This document shows, piece by piece, positions 1 through 3,753 of a DNA stretch of 8,700 bases. The notes under the pieces were generated by a model that searched no databases, was not told the origin of the DNA, and saw only the letters and a program-made list of their open reading frames with translations. A program made the translations under genes and the position numbers. The first letter of the stretch is position 1. Every line of letters begins with the position of its first letter. Source of the DNA: a bacterium (GTDB lineage: Bacteria; JAMCPX01); contig JAJYYW010000038.1 in assembly GCA_021800575.1 (NCBI GenBank), positions 1 to 8,700 of the forward strand. The letters are read 5' to 3'.

Positions 1-95
1 ACGGCAAAGAGCGTGCCCCCCTCCGCGGCCGCCCCCGCCCCGGTACCCACGGCGTCACGCAGCGCCCGCAACTCGTCGGCCGTCAGATCCACCAC
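1..95 (-). CDS. Possible 5' end of an unrelated high-GC gene, cut by the left edge
   Basis: Read on the minus strand from a GTG at 95-93, there is an open frame of 31 codons running off the window edge. It translates as VVDLTADELRALRDAV followed by a Gly/Ala-rich stretch. Nearly every third codon position is G or C, which is typical of coding DNA from a high-GC genome and unlike every other gene here. A purine-rich GGGGAGGGG lies 10 nt upstream of the GTG (106-114) and could be a ribosome binding site. I do not recognise the family, and the frame could instead be an internal piece of a longer gene, since it stays open upstream of the GTG. The opposite strand is also open here but gives a Pro/Ser/Ala-rich shadow. 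Whether this DNA truly belongs next to the permease is doubtful. Confidence 0.3.
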   Translation of the reverse strand, partial: MVDLTADELRALRDAVGTGAGAAAEGGTLFA

Positions 96-138
96 GTGCT
101 CCCGTCCCCTCCCCACGCTATGGGCCTGCGACCACCGC

Positions 139-162
139 CTACTGCACGACGAATTGCGTAAA
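139..162. other. Compositional and homology breakpoint (chimeric junction)
   Basis: NCS2 homology stops at about residue 339 of the permease (codon 160-162), and the adjoining 140 bases rise to about 75% GC (105 of 140 by hand count), against roughly 60% in the next 100 bases and about 50-55% beyond. Codon character also switches to another frame and another style. The simplest explanation is a contig misjoin with DNA of a high-GC organism; a genuine recombination or insertion that destroyed the permease is the alternative. No inverted repeats or target-site duplications are visible at the boundary to support a mobile element. Confidence 0.6.
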
Positions 163-1176
163 GAACACCGCGAGCAGGAAGAACAGTGCGGTAACCACGC
201 TGGTCAAACCGGTCCTTCCGCCGACAGCGGTCCCGGCTGCGCTCTCGATGTACGCCGTGACCGAGGACGTTCCGAGCACTGCACCGATGCTGGATCCGAT
301 CGCATCGACGAACAAAGCCTTTTTGAGTTCCGGTACCTGTCCTGCCTGCATGATGCCCGCCTGTTTCGTGACACCGACCAGCGTTCCGATCGCATCGAAC
401 AGCGAGAAGAACAGAAGCGTGAACACGGCACCGATGTATTTTATGTTCAACGCGGACCGCACGTCCATCCTGCCGAAGGTCGGGCGCAGGTCCGGCAGGG
501 TCAGAACGCCGTGGGAAAAATCGAAATGCACGACACCCGCAGCGTAACCGATGCATCCGGACACGATGATACCGATGAGGATAGCGCCTTTCACATTCAG
601 GGACATGAGCGCTGCAATAACGATGATGCCGGTTATCGCTATCAGCGTGGGCGGGGATTTCAGACTGCCGAGTGCAACGGATGTCTCGGCGTTCGATACG
701 ACGATGCCCGCATCCTTGAGGCCTATGAAGGCTATGAAAAGACCGATGCCAACGACCGTGGCGTATTTTATCGTATCGGGTATTGCATTGAATATGAGCT
801 CGCGCACACCCCAAAAGGTCAGCAAAATAAAGATGACACTCGAAAGAAATACGATACCAAGGGCTGTCTGCCAGTTCACCCCCATTGCCCCGCAGATCGT
901 GAATGAGAACAGGGCGTTCATGCCCATGCCCGGTGCAAGGGCTATCGGATAATTGGCGATGAGCGCCATGAGCAGGGTTGCGAGTGCAGAGCTGAGCGCC
1001 GTGGCTGCCATGACGGCACCGAAGTTCATGCCTGCTCCATGTGGAACAGCGACCGACAGGATGGCAGGGTTGACCAGGATAATGTACGCCATGGTCATGA
1101 AGGTGGTGACGCCCGCTATAAACTCCGTTTTTACATTCGTATTGCGTGCCCTTAATTCGAACATTTTTTCCAGCAT
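139..1176 (-). CDS. NCS2 (AzgA-type) purine/nucleobase permease, C-terminally truncated
   Basis: Inner-membrane transporter expected to import purine bases (adenine, guanine or hypoxanthine) by cation symport. The 345-residue product is almost entirely hydrophobic helices. Family hallmarks visible are the N-terminal NVKTEFIAGVTTFMTMAYI (14-32), NYPIALAPGMGMNA (75-88), the substrate-site helix FFSLFDAIGTLVGV (256-269), and GTSSVTAYIES...GGRTGL (302-324). These place it in the AzgA/PbuG/GhxP branch rather than the UraA branch; exact substrate cannot be read. The start is supported by the family-typical MLEKMF...N-terminus; no Shine-Dalgarno precedes it, but a -10 hexamer sits 6 nt upstream, suggesting leaderless translation. 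Family members are usually about 430-450 residues; this one matches the family up to about F339, then ends after a few unrelated residues at a TAG (139-141). The missing ~90 residues should contain the last transmembrane helices, so as written the product is probably non-functional. None of the three frames below the break restores family sequence, so it is not a simple frameshift. Confidence 0.85.
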   Translation of the reverse strand: MLEKMFELRARNTNVKTEFIAGVTTFMTMAYIILVNPAILSVAVPHGAGMNFGAVMAATALSSALATLLMALIANYPIALAPGMGMNALFSFTICGAMGVNWQTALGIVFLSSVIFILLTFWGVRELIFNAIPDTIKYATVVGIGLFIAFIGLKDAGIVVSNAETSVALGSLKSPPTLIAITGIIVIAALMSLNVKGAILIGIIVSGCIGYAAGVVHFDFSHGVLTLPDLRPTFGRMDVRSALNIKYIGAVFTLLFFSLFDAIGTLVGVTKQAGIMQAGQVPELKKALFVDAIGSSIGAVLGTSSVTAYIESAAGTAVGGRTGLTSVVTALFFLLAVFFTQFVVQ

Positions 1177-1182
1177 AATGCA

Positions 1183-1206
1183 ATTATACTATACTTTGCA
1201 TACAAG
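1183..1206 (-). promoter_or_regulatory. Sigma-70-type promoter of the permease, apparently leaderless
   Basis: On the minus strand a perfect TATAAT lies at 1188-1183, preceded after 16-17 nt by a weak -35 (TTATCT or TTTATC). The predicted transcription start is 6-7 nt past the -10, which falls on the A of the permease ATG at 1176. With no Shine-Dalgarno in front of that ATG, a leaderless mRNA is the natural reading. If translation instead starts at the second Met (1164), the leader would be about 12 nt and still lacks a good Shine-Dalgarno. Confidence 0.5.
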
Positions 1207-1231
1207 ATAAATATATTTAGTCCCGAAATTT

Positions 1232-1246
1232 AAGCGCCTTGCGCTT
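1232..1246. repeat. Perfect short palindrome AAGCGC-CTT-GCGCTT
   Basis: Six-base arms separated by three bases, lying between the permease promoter and the TGCAT cluster. There is no T-tract on either side, so it is not a standard terminator. It may be a protein-binding site in the divergent control region or a chance hairpin. Confidence 0.4.
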
Positions 1247-1250
1247 CTCA

Positions 1251-1267
1251 TGCATTATGACTATGCA
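1251..1267. promoter_or_regulatory. Dyad TGCAT-N7-ATGCA, candidate activator site
   Basis: A 17-bp inverted repeat with the same geometry as NtrC-type enhancer sites (5-base arms, 7-base spacer), though the arm sequence differs from the NtrC consensus. Its centre is about 143 bp upstream of the start predicted from the sigma-54 promoter at 1376-1392, within the usual range for a bacterial enhancer-binding protein. The assignment is inference. Confidence 0.35.
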
Positions 1268-1300
1268 CGAGGTCTGTGAGTGCATTTTTTACACGGAATC

Positions 1301-1325
1301 ATTGCAAGATATGTTCATATGCAAT
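1301..1325. promoter_or_regulatory. Compound inverted repeat, candidate activator site
   Basis: ATTGC-AAG-ATATG-TT-CATAT-GCAAT: two nested pairs of 5-base arms (ATTGC/GCAAT and ATATG/CATAT) around a TT centre, with a three-base AAG bulge on one side only. The centre is about 89 bp upstream of the predicted sigma-54 start, a standard position for an upstream activator sequence. It shares the ATGCA element with the dyad at 1251-1267. It could equally bind a repressor or histone-like protein. Confidence 0.4.
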
Positions 1326-1375
1326 GACGGATAATAAGAGTACAGCAATATCAAGAAGTTAAATACGATTATCTC

Positions 1376-1392
1376 TGGCACATATGTTGCTT
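1376..1392 (+). promoter_or_regulatory. Sigma-54 (RpoN) -24/-12 promoter
   Basis: TGGCAC-ATATG-TTGCTT matches the sigma-54 consensus TGGCAC-N5-TTGCW at every defined base, with exactly 10 nt between the invariant GG (1377-1378) and GC (1389-1390). Placing GC at -13/-12 predicts transcription from about A1402, reading toward the receiver gene, whose ATG would be at about +133. Promoters of this class are silent without an AAA+ enhancer-binding protein; the dyads at 1251-1267 and 1301-1325 are in suitable positions for one. Confidence 0.75.
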
Positions 1393-1414
1393 ATGAGTTC
1401 AACAAGAAGGATAT

Positions 1415-1537
1415 ATGAGGAAATATACATTTTTACAATGGATACTTCGCTCCCTTTGTCACGGGCCACGATCTGGAAATTGGATCATCGATCGCGCTCT
1501 GAATAGTCCGTCTCACAGAAAGGAGAAGGTACGATGA
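1415..1537 (+). CDS. Possible 40-residue leader peptide overlapping the receiver gene
   Basis: ATG at 1415, TGA at 1535-1537; the stop overlaps the receiver start as ATGA (1534-1537), the classic arrangement of translational coupling. A purine-rich AGAAGG (1405-1410) lies 4 nt upstream of the ATG, a rather short spacing. The predicted transcription start at ~1402 would place this ORF immediately at the 5' end of the mRNA. The product begins MRKYTFLQWILRSLCHG, is strongly basic, and has no transmembrane segment or recognisable motif. The receiver has its own good Shine-Dalgarno, so coupling is not required. A 40-codon frame can occur by chance, so this is tentative. Confidence 0.3.
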   Translation: MRKYTFLQWILRSLCHGPRSGNWIIDRALNSPSHRKEKVR

Positions 1538-1941
1538 AAAAGGTAATTATTGTTGACGATGAGATTTATTTTGCAGCAAACGTTGCAAAAGCCCTTCAAC
1601 AGATGAGCGGGGATCTGCAGGTAATGGCGGTAAAAAACAATGAAGATGCATTGAAGGAACTGGAAAACTCTCATGTCGATATCGTGGTGGCGGACATAAA
1701 ACTGCCTGCTATGAGCGGGGTCAAGCTCGCAGAGACTATCAAAACCAGGTGGCCTGACGTTGCTGTTATCATGATGACCGCCGCTGGTACTGAAGAGATC
1801 GTCAAGCTGGCATTCAATACCGGTGCACTGTTTTATATCGAAAAACCGTTCAGGATCGAGAACCTCGGCAACATGATAGCAATGGCGGGATTGAAAAAGA
1901 TTAAAAAGACCGTGCTCAAACAACCACAGCCAGCACTATAA
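1534..1941 (+). CDS. Stand-alone response-regulator receiver (CheY-like), orphan
   Basis: Cytoplasmic phospho-receiver of 135 residues and no output domain. All catalytic positions are intact: acidic pair D8/D9 in VDDE, phospho-acceptor D54 in VVADIKLPAMSG, switch residue T82 in MMTAAG, and K104-P105 in IEKPF. The receiver fold ends near residue 120; what follows is a short basic tail (GLKKIKKTVLKQ). It should accept phosphate from a histidine kinase and act by binding a partner, as CheY or Spo0F do, but no kinase, phosphotransferase or chemotaxis gene is nearby, so pathway is unknown. The start is fixed by AGGAGAAGG at 1521-1529 ahead of ATGAAAAAGG. A consensus sigma-54 promoter lies about 140 bp upstream, so expression probably depends on an enhancer-binding activator. 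No T-tracted terminator follows on this strand. Confidence 0.92.
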   Translation: MKKVIIVDDEIYFAANVAKALQQMSGDLQVMAVKNNEDALKELENSHVDIVVADIKLPAMSGVKLAETIKTRWPDVAVIMMTAAGTEEIVKLAFNTGALFYIEKPFRIENLGNMIAMAGLKKIKKTVLKQPQPAL

Positions 1942-2033
1942 AACCTTTGTCTGAGATATGAATTAAAGCTTGGACTTTATCTAAGGCATTAACATGAGCA
2001 GAACTCCCCTGTCCTGTACGGTGGAGTCAACAA
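1942..2033. other. Short convergent spacer, no feature seen
   Basis: Lies between the stop of the receiver gene and the terminator of the facing lipoprotein gene. I see no ORF, hairpin or promoter in it. The receiver transcript probably ends through the GC-rich hairpin beyond it, although that hairpin lacks a T-run in the rightward direction. Confidence 0.4.
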
Positions 2034-2063
2034 ATAAAAAAAGGCGGGCTCAAAAAGCCCGCC
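2034..2063 (-). terminator. Rho-independent terminator of the repeat-propeller lipoprotein
   Basis: Eight-base-pair GC-rich stem GGCGGGCT/AGCCCGCC (2043-2050 with 2056-2063) and a 5-base loop. On the minus strand it is followed by a run of seven T and then ATTT, 39 nt beyond the TAG of the 2102-3472 gene. In the plus direction there is no T-run, so it is mainly a leftward terminator. Confidence 0.9.
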
Positions 2064-2101
2064 ACTTCAGAAAAACACGTTACCCTTGCCTGTACCAATA
2101 C

Positions 2102-3472
2102 CTATGGATTCATGTCCAGCCACAACCCTATGGGTGAAGTAAAAGCGGTGTTGGCCCCCGCAATCGTTCTGCTGGGTGCAACATTTCCGTTGAGCGTGTC
2201 CGCACCGTCAAATACCAGTACAGACGGTCCACCACTATTGCTGACGTACAACCTGTTATTGGATGCATCTAACCAGATAGTCCATAGACCTGATAAAGTA
2301 GTATTGGTTCCGGCAAGTATTCTCGAAGGTGCGATGTTCCCATGTGCAGTGCTCGCATTGTCAAAAACATCCACAGAATCATTTGAATAATCCGCAACGT
2401 ACAATTGGTCTGAAGCATTATCCAACCAGAGTGCTATTGGATTTACGAACGTCGTACTGCTTCCTGATATTGTCCGTGACGGCGCAATGTTGCCGCTGAG
2501 CGTACTCGCATGATCGAAAATGTCTATCGACGCATTGTTGACGCTTGCGACATAGAGCTCATCGGATGTCGCATCGTACCAGAGACTAATAGGATCCTGC
2601 AGCGTCGTGTTGCTTCCGGAAATCGTCCTTGATGGCGCAACATTTCCATTGAGTGTACTCACATCGGCGAAAGCCTCGATAGAGTTGCCCACCTGATTGC
2701 TGACATAGAGTGTATCAGATGCCGAATCATACCACAGACCCGAAGGAAGGCTCAGGCCCGTACTTGCTCCTGATATTGTCCTTAATGGCGCGATATTGCC
2801 ATTCGCAGTGCCGGCATTTTCAAATATATCTATGCTGTTCGCTTGCTGATTTGCCACATACAGCCTGTCTGTTGCTTTATCGAGCCATATGCCTTCCGGT
2901 CCGGATAGAAGTGTGTTAGAACCTGAGATGTTCCTGTCCGGGAACATGTTCCCTTGTGCAGAACCGGCATTGTCGAAAACCAGAATCTCGTTTGAATAAT
3001 CTGAAATATAGAGATTCATGGGCGTCGATGACCCTCCTGTCATGAACGACCATGTGTAGGTTGCCGGAATCGGATTACCCGACGTGTCCTTGATGCCGGT
3101 CGTCAGTGTTGCAGTGTAATAGCCAAACTGGGACAAGGGAACATTCGGGTCAAAGAATGCGGTCTGTGAACCTGCGTCGTATGATATGGTGCCTGTAATA
3201 GCTGTGCCGCTGGTCGAGACCGAAAACGTTGATGCATTAATCGTTGAAGAATCCATGGGCTTTGCAAAACCCACCTTGATGACAGCATCGGTGTACACAT
3301 CTGACGCTCCTTGTACAGGCATTACCCACGATATCGTCGGATCGGTTGGCCCTTGGGGGCCTGTAGCTCCCGTTGCACCTGTTGCGCCGTTTTTACCGTT
3401 TGAACCTGAACAGCCTTCCATGAAAACCATGGCCAGCACTAACATTAAACTTGTTTTCCCTATCAACTTCAT
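2102..3472 (-). CDS. Lipoprotein: collagen-like linker, Ig-like domain, six-unit beta-propeller
   Basis: Exported 456-residue protein. Residues 1-20 are a lipoprotein signal peptide with a loose lipobox (FMEGC) and acylated C21. Next come six Gly-X-X triplets (G26 to T43), collagen-like, probably a flexible stalk. Residues ~46-146 resemble a Big_5/Ig-like domain, with the typical phrases VQGASDVYTDAVIKVGFAKPMD, GYYTATLTTGIKDTSGNPI and YTWSFMT. The rest, 153-456, is six contiguous repeats of 50-51 residues, each running LYV(S/A)(N/D)...S-(I/V)-(D/E)-(I/V/A)-F, then NGN(I/V)APSRTISG, then GLW(L/Y)D; this matches NHL/YVTN-type propeller blades, so a closed six-bladed propeller is likely. The role is probably ligand or protein binding at the envelope; no catalytic residues are evident. 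Start supported by a perfect AAGGAGGT 4 nt upstream (3477-3484). Monocistronic: own terminator downstream and hairpin upstream. Confidence 0.85.
   Translation of the reverse strand: MKLIGKTSLMLVLAMVFMEGCSGSNGKNGATGATGATGPQGPTDPTISWVMPVQGASDVYTDAVIKVGFAKPMDSSTINASTFSVSTSGTAITGTISYDAGSQTAFFDPNVPLSQFGYYTATLTTGIKDTSGNPIPATYTWSFMTGGSSTPMNLYISDYSNEILVFDNAGSAQGNMFPDRNISGSNTLLSGPEGIWLDKATDRLYVANQQANSIDIFENAGTANGNIAPLRTISGASTGLSLPSGLWYDSASDTLYVSNQVGNSIEAFADVSTLNGNVAPSRTISGSNTTLQDPISLWYDATSDELYVASVNNASIDIFDHASTLSGNIAPSRTISGSSTTFVNPIALWLDNASDQLYVADYSNDSVDVFDNASTAHGNIAPSRILAGTNTTLSGLWTIWLDASNNRLYVSNSGGPSVLVFDGADTLNGNVAPSRTIAGANTAFTSPIGLWLDMNP
2105..3016 (-). repeat. Six tandem ~153-bp coding repeats (propeller blades)
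   Basis: Six back-to-back units of 150-153 bp fill the 3' two thirds of the lipoprotein gene (residues 153, 203, 254, 305, 356 and 407 start the units). Units 3, 4 and 6 are most alike around the NGNxAPSRTI core; unit 1 is the most diverged (GNMFPDRNISG). The last unit ends flush with the stop codon, and protein-level conservation exceeds DNA-level identity, so they are old blade duplications rather than fresh copies. Confidence 0.85.
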
Positions 3473-3476
3473 ATGT

Positions 3477-3484
3477 ACCTCCTT
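3477..3484 (-). promoter_or_regulatory. Strong Shine-Dalgarno AAGGAGGT
   Basis: Full complement to the 16S rRNA 3' end, 4 nt upstream of the ATG at 3472-3470 on the minus strand. It decides the start of the repeat-propeller lipoprotein. Confidence 0.85.
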
Positions 3485-3558
3485 TTTAACAAATTCAATG
3501 TATTAATGAAATATCTATAAAATCAATATGTTATGTTAATTTGTATCATAGGAATTAA

Positions 3559-3587
3559 TATATAATAACAATTATTACTAAAATCAA
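3559..3587 (-). promoter_or_regulatory. Candidate sigma-70 promoter of the repeat-propeller lipoprotein
   Basis: On the minus strand TTGATT (3587-3582) and TATATA (3564-3559) are separated by 17 nt, each matching the consensus at four positions. The region is very AT-rich, so several other hexamer pairs are possible (for example TATGAT further down). It would give a leader of roughly 80 nt. Confidence 0.35.
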
Positions 3588-3690
3588 TGGTGCATATTTA
3601 GCCAGTCAGAAAGTCCAGAAAGGTTCAGACAGCGGACGGATTCGTCCTTTGACGTTTAGGTTATGAACGATGATGTTTTATCCATGAAGC

Positions 3691-3720
3691 AAAGATCCCG
3701 GTTTTAAAGCCGGGATCTTT
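3691..3720 (-). terminator. Bidirectional-type hairpin terminator after the PQQ-propeller gene
   Basis: Eleven-base-pair perfect stem AAAGATCCCGG/CCGGGATCTTT around an 8-base loop, 33 nt beyond the stop of the 3754-6291 gene. The T residues are part of the stem end (CTTT) on either strand, and A9 lies on the plus-strand right flank (T9 before the hairpin on the minus strand). It would stop leftward transcripts from the PQQ-propeller gene before the next promoter. Confidence 0.7.
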
Positions 3721-3753
3721 TAAAAAAAAATTACGCAACAAGCATTCAGATAT

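Larger units (their letters stand above)
3473..3753. other. AT-rich intergenic region with two hairpins
   Basis: This 281-bp spacer separates two minus-strand lipoprotein genes. It holds the downstream gene's Shine-Dalgarno and probable promoter, a small hairpin GGACG-GATT-CGTCC at 3634-3647, and the large hairpin at 3691-3720. No supported ORF was found. The left half is markedly more AT-rich than the flanking genes. Confidence 0.6.

Noticed and set aside
13..906. 297-codon plus-strand open frame
   Set aside because: It lies antisense to the permease, has charged low-hydrophobicity composition with no family resemblance, and its openness follows from the codon pattern of the opposite strand.
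83..1183. 366-codon minus-strand frame longer than the permease
   Set aside because: It is the permease region read in another frame (Cys/His/Arg-rich); the shorter frame matches the NCS2 family along its whole length to residue 339.
1177..1533. Purine riboswitch ahead of the permease
   Set aside because: The promoter is directly against the start codon, leaving no leader, and no conserved purine-aptamer loops are visible on the minus strand.
1513..1923. 136-codon minus-strand frame opposite the receiver
   Set aside because: It is a shadow of the receiver gene, whose catalytic residues are all intact on the plus strand.
2105..3016. CRISPR-like array
   Set aside because: The periodicity is about 153 bp with no short constant repeat and it is coding throughout; it encodes propeller blades.
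3340..3395. Minisatellite-like 9-bp repeat
   Set aside because: It is only the codons of the Gly-Ala-Thr collagen-like triplets of the lipoprotein; too few and too diverged to call a DNA repeat.
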